Source: JAIBAJ01 sp965284645 | GTDB lineage: Bacteria; Bacteroidota; Bacteroidia; JAIBAJ01 | Direction of reading: 5' to 3' | Length of the DNA stretch: 64,000 nt | NCBI GenBank assembly: GCA_965284645.1 | Contig: OZ260106.1 | Coordinates: forward strand, 2,232,001-2,296,000 | Part shown: in pieces, positions 1 to 7,788 of the stretch | Numbering within the stretch: position 1 is the first letter of the stretch | Layout: each line of letters opens with the position of its first letter | Position numbers and translations under genes: made by a program | Notes under the pieces: model-generated | Databases searched by the model: none | What the model saw: the letters and a program-made list of their open reading frames with translations, nothing else | Told to the model about the DNA's origin: nothing

Positions 1-2
1 TC

Positions 3-836
3 ACTACTTCAAAATCCATGCATTCCCTAATAAAGGATTATAAATCAGAGGGGAAGGAAATTGGATTTGTCCCTACAATGGGGGCTTTACATGCAGGCCA
101 TCTTTCTTTGGTTAGTAAATCAAAAGCTGAAAATGATTGTACGATTGTCAGTATTTTCGTTAATCCCAATCAATTTAATAATGCTTCCGACCTAGAAAAA
201 TATCCAAGAACCTTCGAAAAAGACAAAGAAATGCTTGAAAAGGGTGGGGCAGATGTGCTCTTTTTTCCAAGCATTGATGAAATTTACCCGGAACCAGATC
301 TTCGTAAGTTCGACTTCGGCAAACTTGAAAATGTGATGGAAGGTGAATTTCGTCCCGGTCATTTTAATGGGGTCGCTCAGGTGGTGAGTAGATTGTTTGC
401 TATTGTTCAACCTAAAAAGGCCTATTTTGGAGAAAAGGATTTTCAACAATTGGCTATAATCCAGGCCATGGTCAGGCAATTGAATTTAGCTGTTGAAATT
501 GTGCCTTGTCCGACTTTTCGTGAAGCAAATGGATTGGCCATGAGCTCCAGAAATGAAAGGCTTTCACCGGAAGGGCGAGAGAAAGCCAAATTGATATACC
601 AAATTTTAAACGATGTTCAATCGCGATTGGCTTTAGTTCCAATTCCCCAATTGAAAGAGGAGGCTTGGCAGGCTATGGAGAATAGTGGTTTTCTTAAACC
701 GGAATATTTTGAAGTCTCAAACGCACACACGCTTGAACCGGCCCTTACAATCGAACCCAATCAGCAGTATGTTATTTGCACGGCCGTTTGGTTGGAAGAG
801 GTTAGATTGATCGATAATATTAGATTTCCTAAATAA
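3..836 (+). CDS. panC: Pantothenate synthetase (5' end outside window)
   Basis: Condenses D-pantoate with beta-alanine using ATP in the cytoplasm, the last step of pantothenate (vitamin B5) synthesis. The reading frame shows the nucleotidyltransferase HIGH-type motif in FVPTMGALHAGH near the N-terminus, the PGHFNGVAQVV segment and the KMSKS-equivalent AMSSRN. The frame stays open to the left edge (it encodes TTSKS before the first Met at 18), and family members usually have about 15 to 20 residues before the FVPTMGALH motif, so the true start probably lies just outside the window and the gene is shown as partial. The stop at 836 is normal and the C-terminus looks complete. The next gene follows in the same direction after about 50 bp. 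Confidence in the family is very high; only the start is uncertain. Confidence 0.95.
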   Translation, partial: TTSKSMHSLIKDYKSEGKEIGFVPTMGALHAGHLSLVSKSKAENDCTIVSIFVNPNQFNNASDLEKYPRTFEKDKEMLEKGGADVLFFPSIDEIYPEPDLRKFDFGKLENVMEGEFRPGHFNGVAQVVSRLFAIVQPKKAYFGEKDFQQLAIIQAMVRQLNLAVEIVPCPTFREANGLAMSSRNERLSPEGREKAKLIYQILNDVQSRLALVPIPQLKEEAWQAMENSGFLKPEYFEVSNAHTLEPALTIEPNQQYVICTAVWLEEVRLIDNIRFPK

Positions 837-888
837 GGATTAAAATAAAGGTATTCAGTTTTTCTTTTTTTTGTTGCTTTGAGCCCAA

Positions 889-2258
889 ATGGAAAAGCAA
901 TTCGATTTTAGTTTATCAGCGGTATTTGCCTGTGTAATGATTTGGTTTTTTAACCTAACGTTTACTAATAGAGCCGAACAAGAAGTAATAGACCAAGATG
1001 TTATTCAATACTACAGTTACCTGCCAGCCTATTTTATAGAACATGATATTGAATTGAAATTCCTAGATACCATGCAGTCAATCCCACCTCGTCGGTATTG
1101 GCATCTGGATACACCTGAAGGAAAGCATGTGTTTAAAATGAGTATGGGAGTTGCCTATCTCTATTCTCCTTTTTTTTCATAGCGCATTATTCTACACTAA
1201 AGGGTAGGCTTCCGGCAGATGGATTTAGTCTACATTATAAAACGTGGTTGACTGCTGGTACTGTTTTTTATTCCTTTTTGGCTTTATTGCTAATTCGTTT
1301 TTTGCTACTTAAATACTTCGAAAGGCTTTCCACTGCGATTACTTTGCTAATTTTGGGAGTAGGTACGAATCTGTATTGTTATATTGTTCATGATCCTTTG
1401 ATGTCTCATGCTTATTCCTTTTTCCTCTTTTCTGCTTTTTTAGTATTAATTTATAAATGGTACGAAAATCCAAGTTTATGGAAAGCTGTTGGTTTGGGTG
1501 CTGTGGGAGGATTGATTGTCCTTGTGCGACCAACCAATGTTATTATTGCTGTAGCCTTTCTGTTGTATGGAATACAAGCTTTAACTGACCTTAGAAAAAG
1601 ACTTGTTTTTTTCAAAGAGAAATGGTTTCACTTGCTTTTGATGCTTGTCTTTGCTGGATTGGTTTGGTTGCCGCAAATGCTCTATTGGAAACAAGTTACA
1701 GGTCATTATCTGTACTATTCATACGCCCATGAGAAATTCTATTGGGATAATCCTCATATACTTGAAGTATTGTTTGGTTACAGAAAGGGTTGGTTAATTT
1801 ACACCCCTTTAATGTTCTTGGCGGTTTTAGGAATGTTTGTTTTATCTCAAAAAGCAAGGGAATGGAAATGGACACTCTGGGTATTCTTCCCTATAAATAT
1901 TTATGTGATAAGTTGTTGGTGGTGTTGGTGGTACGGTGGCTCATTCGGGCAGCGTCCATTGGTCGATTCTTATCCGCTTATGGCCATTCCGTTAACGGCG
2001 ATGCTTAGCTTGACTCTAAAATCCAGACCAGTTTTGCAAAATGTTTCGGCTTTTGTCTTGGTCTTTTTTATTCATTTAAATATGTTCCAAACCTGGCAAT
2101 ATTCTACCTCCTTATTGCATTATGAAAGTATGACAAAAAGGGCTTATTGGAAATTGCTTTTTCAAACTACTTGGCCACATAATTATGCGGAATTAATTCA
2201 AAATCCAGATACCGAAAATGCGCTGAAAGGCTTACCAGAGCAGCATAAATCGGAATAA
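889..2258 (+). pseudogene. Multi-pass membrane glycosyltransferase-like protein, frameshifted
   Basis: Two adjoining frames (889-1182 and the frame continuing to 2258) read as one protein of about 455 residues once a single T is added to the T8 run at 1170-1177. Past the run, the second frame continues without interruption through IAHYSTLKGRLP before its first downstream start at 1248, which shows the two parts belong together. The protein has an N-terminal helix, a soluble loop, then about eight hydrophobic segments with a Trp-rich WWCWWYGGSFGQRP motif. It resembles Bacteroidota integral membrane proteins of the PMT/GT39-like class, which use lipid-linked sugars at the membrane, but substrate and activity are unknown. 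The break may be a sequencing error, a decayed gene or a slippage switch. It ends 4 bp before the stop of the opposing glycosyltransferase gene. Confidence 0.7.
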
Positions 2259-2262
2259 TCGT

Positions 2263-3336
2263 CTATTCAAAAAGTCGAAGGAAGTTCTCGGTGTTGGATT
2301 GAATTGAAAAATGTTGTTCAATCTTTTCTCTGGTTTTACTTCCCATTTCTTGGATTAACTTTCTGTTGCTAAGCAATTGTGAAAGGGCTTGAAACCATTC
2401 TTCATCGGTGGTGCAAACAAACCCATTGATACCATGGTCTACAATTTTTGTATTCACACCCACTGGCGAAACCAGGGCAGGTATTCCCAAGGCCATATAT
2501 TGCAATGCCTTAAAACCGCATTTGCCCTCACTCCATTTGTCTGGAGATAAAGGCATAAGTCCAATATCAATTTTAACCAAGTCTGCTATTTCTGAAGCTT
2601 CATTCCATTTAATATACTCCAGAGATTTTAGTTTGAAATCAGGTTCTCTATCACTAATTACCCTGAAAGTGAATTGGAATTCCTTTTCTAATCGCTCAAA
2701 TACGGGCAACATATCGTTCAAGTACCGAATAGTAGAATGCGTGCCTGTCCATCCGATGGTGAGATGCTCCGTGTTATGAAGGTTTATTTGGTTGTGATAA
2801 TTTATGGTATCAATGGTGGTCGGATTTAAAACCACCTTGTTGGTGAACTGCTGGGCATATTTACATAAATAGTCATTGCCACACGAAACCTTATAAGCCA
2901 ATTTACACAGTGTCTCTGTATTCTTAAATCGTTTTAGAAATCCAAAGAAGCGGTTATTTTCGCTGAAATTTGGTATCCAAATGGCATCGTCGAAGTCGTA
3001 AATTAGCTTGGCACCTAAAGCTTTGGCGATAAGCTCGAAAAAAGGAGGGCCTAAAGGGGCTGTTTCTCGGTGAACAAATACATAGTCGTATTTTCGTATG
3101 GTAAAAAGTAAAGAAATACGTTGAAGCAATCCTTTAAAAATTTCCCAGGCTTTCGAAGGGAATTGTCCGGGTTTATAAAGAATTTTCCATGCCTTGTCGG
3201 ATAAAAAGGATTGGTAAGAATAGGTCCAACCGGCTTTTTCTAGGGCAGGTAAATATTGTTCAAACCTAAAACGTTGACTCGCAGCGCTACCACGAGGGTA
3301 AGGAACAATAAATAAAATGGAACCACCTTTTGACAC
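2263..3336 (-). CDS. Glycosyltransferase family 4 (GT-B fold)
   Basis: A 357-residue protein that should transfer a sugar from a nucleotide donor in polysaccharide or glycoprotein synthesis; the acceptor is unknown. The N-terminal Rossmann-like half starts FIVPYPRGSAASQRFRFEQY and contains LIYDFDDAIW. The C-terminal donor-binding half shows IGWTGTHSTIRYL and a GFKALQYMALGIPALVSPVG segment, the usual GT4 E-x7-E-like region with Lys/Ala in place of the first Glu. The start is a GTG at 3334-3336; no ATG lies nearby and a TATCTTTG box sits at 3342-3349, so the transcript would have almost no leader. It converges on the preceding membrane gene with only 4 bp between stop codons. Confidence 0.85.
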   Translation of the reverse strand: MSKGGSILFIVPYPRGSAASQRFRFEQYLPALEKAGWTYSYQSFLSDKAWKILYKPGQFPSKAWEIFKGLLQRISLLFTIRKYDYVFVHRETAPLGPPFFELIAKALGAKLIYDFDDAIWIPNFSENNRFFGFLKRFKNTETLCKLAYKVSCGNDYLCKYAQQFTNKVVLNPTTIDTINYHNQINLHNTEHLTIGWTGTHSTIRYLNDMLPVFERLEKEFQFTFRVISDREPDFKLKSLEYIKWNEASEIADLVKIDIGLMPLSPDKWSEGKCGFKALQYMALGIPALVSPVGVNTKIVDHGINGFVCTTDEEWFQALSQLLSNRKLIQEMGSKTREKIEQHFSIQSNTENFLRLFE

Positions 3337-3341
3337 AGCGG

Positions 3342-3349
3342 CAAAGATA
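3342..3349 (-). promoter_or_regulatory. Promoter -7 box (TATCTTTG) for the GT4 gene
   Basis: Matches the Bacteroidota TAnnTTTG consensus on the minus strand, 5 nt upstream of the GTG start at 3336. Its position rules out starts further upstream. No clear -33 TTTG was seen. Confidence 0.45.
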
Positions 3350-3360
3350 AGGAGGAAAAT

Positions 3361-3463
3361 AGTTTTCAGTTTCTAGTTCATAGTTTTCAGTTTCTAGTTC
3401 ATAGTTTTCAGTTTCTAGTTCATAGTTTTCAGTTTCTAGTTCATAGTTTTCAGTTTTTAGTTC
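3361..3463. repeat. 21-bp tandem repeat, four exact units plus a partial
   Basis: The unit AGTTTTCAGTTTCTAGTTCA+T starts at 3361, 3382, 3403 and 3424 without a mismatch, followed by a diverged fifth unit from 3445. It lies between the GT4 start and a structured repeat copy, just after the promoter-like box. The same motif (TTTTCAGTTTCTAGTTC) appears once more at about 51862-51880, again just outside a left copy of the structured repeat. There are no unique spacers, so this is not a CRISPR array. Confidence 0.9.
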
Positions 3464-3546
3464 TTTCCAAAAAGTTCACACTTCTCTTTTCTCTTTTCCC
3501 TTTCCCTAATTTTTAATTTTTAATTCCTTAATTTTTAATTTTCTTC
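3464..3546. other. AT/CT-rich arm outside the left structured repeat
   Basis: Non-coding stretch with a pyrimidine run (about 3481-3506, repeats of CTTTTCT) followed by TTTTTAATT repeats. A roughly mirror-image purine-rich stretch follows the partner copy at 4955-5000, suggesting these arms belong to the same compound element. No gene was seen here. Confidence 0.5.
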
Positions 3547-3705
3547 ATGCGTGCCCCTTCCGCACCCTAAACATTTCCTAAACACTAAGCATTTTACCAG
3601 GTGCGTTCGGGTCGGGCTATTCGCTGCAAGTCCTCAGTCGGCTCCGTACCTCCGCCTCCTTCCGGGCTTTACGCTGCTATCCCTGCCCGAAGACAGCCGT
3701 GCTTT
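3547..3705 (+). repeat. Structured GC-rich repeat, pair 1 left copy
   Basis: Left-type copy. Its outer stem is CCC-TTC-CGCACC (3555-3566) with GGTGCG-TTC-GGG (3600-3611); the three middle positions face each other as a TTC/TTC internal loop. It continues into the shared core GGTCGGGCTATTCG ... CTATCCCTGCCCGA (3610-3690). Seven further copies exist in the window. The partner is inverted at 4805-4951. Confidence 0.8.
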
Positions 3706-3988
3706 GTATAGTCCTTGGTAGGGGAATTTTAACGCTCAAGAGATGGAGATTTTTACAGATGAAACAGAAGCGCTTTAAATCTGAAAATTCAAGAATCTGG
3801 AGGATTTAACTTTTATCCAAATGGAGCTTTACACAAAGGGTGAAGTGCGTTCTTGGTATTCTCCCTGTCCCCAGAGTCGTCAAACATTAGCAGCTCACCA
3901 TGCGAATGGTAATTTCGTCATCTTTGGAAGGTCGAATTGATTTGAATTGAACTTTCCCCATATTTGCAACAATAATCCATAACCGTTT
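3706..3988. other. Non-coding spacer inside pair 1
   Basis: About 280 bp between the left structured repeat and the orphan ORF. No gene, RNA signature or convincing promoter was recognised. Confidence 0.5.
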
Positions 3989-4600
3989 ATGTTTAAACTT
4001 GATTTTGGAGGAATTATAAATATTAGGCAAATAAAGGTTTCAATTCTTTTATTATTGATTCTTCCAATGACTTCGTTTGCTAAAAATGATAGTATTATCA
4101 AATCCGAAACCATAAATGTGGATGGCTATTTTTTTTCAAACTTTAAAACAATAAATATTGCCGGAATAAATGTCACAGGTTTTGGAAAGAAAAGAATTGG
4201 GTATATGGCAGGTTTTAATTTTTTGAATTACCAAAAATTCGATGACAAGAGAATAGAAATAGGAATTGACAATAATTTAGTAGCAAAGGTTGTAAAGAAG
4301 AAAATAGTTGATATAGATCTTATGTTTGGTGGACGTGAAAAATTCATTATGGGATCTTTCGACAAAGCTGGATTTGGAGCTACAAAAATTAGGTATAACA
4401 TGTGTGTTCTTGAATTGCTTCTTGGATTTGATGTGCGGTTTAATATATCTCGTCTCATTCAAATTGGAGGTGCATTGGTAGGTGGTTATGGATATGGGTT
4501 TATAGTTAAAAAGAATGTATCAGAGAACTTTACTCCTATGAAGTACAAATCGTATTTCTATTATGAACCTAGAATTCTCCTATCATTCAATTTAAAATAA
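3989..4600 (+). CDS. Hypothetical exported protein carried between inverted repeats
   Basis: A 203-residue protein not recognised as any family. After a short basic N-terminus comes one hydrophobic segment, VSILLLLILPMTSFA, with a likely signal peptidase I site before KNDS, so it is probably exported. The mature part alternates polar and hydrophobic residues and is rich in Gly, Phe, Tyr and Ile (for example GYMAGFNFLNYQKF and GGALVGGYGYGFIV), which suits a beta-barrel or outer-membrane-associated beta protein. The base composition looks more AT-rich than that of its neighbours. It is the only gene between the inverted structured repeats at 3547-3705 and 4805-4951, with long non-coding flanks, so it may be cargo of a mobile or hypervariable segment. 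The start at 3989 precedes the hydrophobic segment by about 16 residues; the exact start is uncertain. Confidence 0.6.
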   Translation: MFKLDFGGIINIRQIKVSILLLLILPMTSFAKNDSIIKSETINVDGYFFSNFKTINIAGINVTGFGKKRIGYMAGFNFLNYQKFDDKRIEIGIDNNLVAKVVKKKIVDIDLMFGGREKFIMGSFDKAGFGATKIRYNMCVLELLLGFDVRFNISRLIQIGGALVGGYGYGFIVKKNVSENFTPMKYKSYFYYEPRILLSFNLK

Positions 4601-4804
4601 CAAAATATCCAGCTATTCTAGGTTTTTCCACTAAACATAGTTTAATTAAAAACAAAAAGGAGAGGGTAAACAACTAGGCATATTTATTCTTTTCCCGATG
4701 ACACTCCCCTAACTTGATTTAGCCCAAATCTACCACCACAGATTCTCCAATTCCTCCACAACGTCTTCGCAGCCCTTACATTCTCAGCCCAAACCCCTTT
4801 CGAA
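4601..4804. other. Non-coding spacer inside pair 1, right side
   Basis: About 200 bp after the orphan gene, with no ORF, terminator hairpin or RNA gene recognised. It becomes C-rich towards the right structured repeat. Confidence 0.45.
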
Positions 4805-4951
4805 GCACCCCGGGCAACGATAGGAACGGAAAGCCCACAGGGATGCGTAGGTACGGAGCAGACCGAGGACTTGCAGTGGATAGCGTGACCCTTACGCCTA
4901 CGTAAATGCCTATTTAAGGTGCATCTGCTTTTGGCGTAAGGGGGCCCGCAT
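4805..4951 (-). repeat. Structured GC-rich repeat, pair 1 right copy
   Basis: Right-type copy, inverted relative to 3547-3705. The core runs from GGGCAACGATAG at 4812 to GCGTGACCC at 4891. Its outer stem is a perfect 10-bp inverted repeat, CCCTTACGCC (4889-4898) with GGCGTAAGGG (4933-4942), and it ends GGGCCCGCAT. AT-rich, purine-leaning sequence follows to about 5000, then about 280 bp without a recognisable gene up to 5284. Confidence 0.8.
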
Positions 4952-5284
4952 AGGAAAATTATAAATTATAAATGAAAAATTAGGAATGGAAAACTGAAAA
5001 ACACGATTTCTTTAACCTTCCCTTTTTAAACATTCTATTAAAATTAAAGGCGTTTGCCTCGTCTGAATCATTTCGGGAACGTAGTTCTTATAGATTTGAA
5101 CAAAATATTGTTTTACAAATTAAAAATCGAATAGACTTTTCAAGGCCAATTGTAGTTTAAAAAGTTTGGTTTGGTAAGGAAGGTTCATAAAAATGGGATT
5201 CTACTTTGGTTCAATTTTACAAAATCAGCTACCTTAGCCGCATCATAATTTGGGAACTCGGTTGATTTCCCTAAAACAACAATT

Positions 5285-6571
5285 TTGAAACGTAGCGTGA
5301 AGGTAAAATTTGGTCTAATTGGTTTTTTAGGGCTTGCTGTGCTTTTTTTGTTTTCTTCCTGCACTACGCCTGCCGTTGTGACCAATCAAAATCTGAGTCA
5401 TATTTATAATAAGGAACAATCCTACCTGCACCCTGAATATGTGGTTTTTAACAAAAGTGATAGCCTAAGCGCGCTCTATGTTAAAATCAGTTCCAAGGAA
5501 TTATTATTCAACCATTCCAACGATTCGTATCTTTCTACGGCAAGGTTTTCTATTAGCTACAAGGTTCAATCGGATTATGAAAATAAAGCATTGTTAGATT
5601 CAGGTTCGGTTTCTATGGTAGTTTCGGATAGTCTTCGTCCTGAATTCTATTGTGCTTATTTGGGAATTAAGGCTAAAAAAGGACAAAAAGTTTTGTTACT
5701 TGTTAAGTTTTCTGATAGCAATAGGAACCAATCCGTTCAAAATTTCATTTCGATCGATCGCACCAAACGCTTCAATAGCAACGATATTATGTTGGTAAAA
5801 CCTGGCGACACCTTGCCTTTGTTTAGCCTCAGCCCGAATAAAGACCAACCAATTGAAATTAAATGCAATTACCCCGAAGGACAGGCCTTTTATGTGGAAT
5901 TGTATGCCAAGGAATTTCCTCTCCCAGCTCCTCCATTTGCCTTGGTAGAAGGAAATACATTTGACTTAAAACCTGATAGTACCTTTTATCTTCCATTTGA
6001 AAGGGCGGCATCCTTTACCTTGCCATCCAAAGGATTGTATTGGATTCGTAGAAAACCCGAAGATGATGGTGGATATACCATAAAAAGATTCTATGAAAAT
6101 TACCCCAGTGTAAAAGATCCTACGGTAATGATGGCTCCACTTAGGTTTTTATCTTCAAAACAAGAATTTAGAGATATTTCAGAATCCCCAACCCGTCGTG
6201 CCGCCGTGGAGAATTTTTGGATTGAGTGCTCTGGTAGCCAAGATCGCGCTAGGGAATTGATTAAAGTATTCTATAACCGAGTGAAAGATGCAAACTTGTA
6301 TTTCACTTCTTACCTCGAAGGATGGAAATCGGATCGAGGATTGGTTTACCTGATTTTTGGACCACCCTCTGTCGTGTATCGCAATTCGCAAAACGAACAA
6401 TGGATTTATGGGGCCGAAAATAGTCTGTTGTCGCTTTCTTTTACTTTTTTGAAAATGGATAATCCTTTTTCGGAAAACGACTACAGCTTAAGCCGCAATG
6501 CAACCTATAAAAACCAATGGTACCAAGCTGTTGATAGCTGGAGGCAAGGAAGGGTTTGGTTGGATAATTAA
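5285..6571 (+). CDS. GWxTD domain-containing lipoprotein
   Basis: A 428-residue predicted lipoprotein. The N-terminus has a basic stretch, a hydrophobic helix and a lipobox ending FLFSSC, so Cys26 is probably lipidated. The C-terminal third carries the GWxTD-domain signature: EGWKSDRGLVYLIFGPPSVV, then EQWIYG and a final WRQGRVW. GWxTD proteins are widespread in Bacteroidota and other phyla, usually envelope-located, with no settled function. No ATG precedes the signal peptide: the start is TTG at 5285, or GTG at 5297. The gene converges on kdsD with a single base between the two stop codons, which leaves no room for a separate terminator. Confidence 0.88.
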   Translation: MKRSVKVKFGLIGFLGLAVLFLFSSCTTPAVVTNQNLSHIYNKEQSYLHPEYVVFNKSDSLSALYVKISSKELLFNHSNDSYLSTARFSISYKVQSDYENKALLDSGSVSMVVSDSLRPEFYCAYLGIKAKKGQKVLLLVKFSDSNRNQSVQNFISIDRTKRFNSNDIMLVKPGDTLPLFSLSPNKDQPIEIKCNYPEGQAFYVELYAKEFPLPAPPFALVEGNTFDLKPDSTFYLPFERAASFTLPSKGLYWIRRKPEDDGGYTIKRFYENYPSVKDPTVMMAPLRFLSSKQEFRDISESPTRRAAVENFWIECSGSQDRARELIKVFYNRVKDANLYFTSYLEGWKSDRGLVYLIFGPPSVVYRNSQNEQWIYGAENSLLSLSFTFLKMDNPFSENDYSLSRNATYKNQWYQAVDSWRQGRVWLDN

Positions 6572-6572
6572 T

Positions 6573-7544
6573 TTAGATTATTCCTTGGGATAGGATTTCT
6601 TGAATGTGCAAAATTCCAACCGGCTTTTCGCCTTCCAAAACAATTAACTGATTGATTTTATTAGCCTTCATTAGGTTTAGTGCTTCCACAGCCAACGAAG
6701 AGGCGGAAATTGTTTTAGGTGATGTACTAACTAAATTTTGTGCACTTATGCCTTGTTTTTCTAATCCTCCATGGCCTAAGAAACGTCTTAAATCTCCATC
6801 GGTTATTATCCCAATTAAGGCTTGTTGAGCAAGAACGGCTACAGCACCTTTTCTTCCAGAAGTAATAGCAATCACAACCTGGGCTAAGGAACTTTCTACC
6901 GGAATCCATGGAAATTCCTGGTTGTCAATTAAATCTGAAACTTTTAGGTAGAGCAGTTTGCCAAGTGAACCTCCCGGATGATATTGGGCGAATTGTTCGG
7001 GTTTGAATCCTCTGCATTCCATCAATGCCGAGGCCAAAGCATCTCCAATGGCCATTTGCACGGTAGTACTGGAGGTTGGAGCGAGGTTTATGCTACAGGC
7101 TTCCTGTTCTACAAAGCTGTCAAGCACATAATCAGCTTGGCTAGCGAGAAAAGATTGAGCATTTCCGGTAATAGCAATAAGGGGGTTTCCCATGTTTTTA
7201 ATCAAGGGTGCCAAAACCTTTATTTCGGCTGTGTTTCCGCTGTTGCTCAAGCATATAACAATATCCTTTTCCTGAATTATGCCTAAATCACCATGAATAG
7301 CATCGGCCGCATGCATGAAAACAGCAGGAGTGCCAGTACTATTAAAGGTGGCTACAATTTTTTGTCCCACTAAAGCGCTTTTTCCTATACCACTAATAAC
7401 AACCCTCCCATGGCTTTGAATGATTTTTTCAACTACCCCAACAAAGGATTGTCCAAGACGGTCGGCCGACAACGATAATGCCTCGGACTCCATTTTTAAA
7501 GTCCTTCTTCCAATTTCTAGTATTTGGTCGCCTGTTTTCACCAA
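6573..7544 (-). CDS. kdsD: Arabinose-5-phosphate isomerase (KpsF/GutQ family)
   Basis: Interconverts ribulose 5-phosphate and arabinose 5-phosphate, the first step toward KDO in lipopolysaccharide. The 323-residue protein has an N-terminal SIS domain (about residues 30-180) with SGIGKSALVGQKIVATFNSTG split across its sugar-phosphate site and LSNSGNT, followed by two CBS motifs (about 205-323) containing GIITDGDLRR and a PVGILHIQEIL end. Length and domain order match the family. The start is TTG at 7544 or GTG at 7541. It converges on the GWxTD lipoprotein gene and is divergent from recQ across a 244-bp gap. Confidence 0.93.
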   Translation of the reverse strand: MVKTGDQILEIGRRTLKMESEALSLSADRLGQSFVGVVEKIIQSHGRVVISGIGKSALVGQKIVATFNSTGTPAVFMHAADAIHGDLGIIQEKDIVICLSNSGNTAEIKVLAPLIKNMGNPLIAITGNAQSFLASQADYVLDSFVEQEACSINLAPTSSTTVQMAIGDALASALMECRGFKPEQFAQYHPGGSLGKLLYLKVSDLIDNQEFPWIPVESSLAQVVIAITSGRKGAVAVLAQQALIGIITDGDLRRFLGHGGLEKQGISAQNLVSTSPKTISASSLAVEALNLMKANKINQLIVLEGEKPVGILHIQEILSQGII

Positions 7545-7600
7545 TTTGTCCTATTTATTCAAAAAAAATATCAATTTATGCGAAACGGAACGGAATTGAT

Positions 7601-7608
7601 ATATTTTT
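7601..7608 (+). promoter_or_regulatory. Possible promoter -7 box upstream of recQ
   Basis: TATTTTTG on the plus strand in the gap between kdsD and recQ, about 180 nt before the recQ ATG. It fits TAnnTTTG but has no clear partner, and recQ could use another promoter nearer its start. Confidence 0.3.
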
Positions 7609-7788
7609 GAGATGCAAAGATAGTTTTCTTGTGTTGACAATTGCAGAACTAATCCGGACTGATTACTTATTAGAACAACAAGAAAAAAAAACCGATAAGT
7701 AACTGCTGATTGTTCGAACTTGAGACTTAATTTCGCACCCCGTTAAAAAAATAGGTATAAACAATTTTATAATTTAAAGCCCCTAGAA

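Noticed and set aside
3361..3463. CRISPR array
   Set aside because: Units are contiguous with no spacers and no cas genes occur in the window.
7478..7702. 74-residue plus-strand frame spanning the kdsD start
   Set aside because: Half lies antisense to kdsD, with no recognisable features and no support beyond a possible promoter box.
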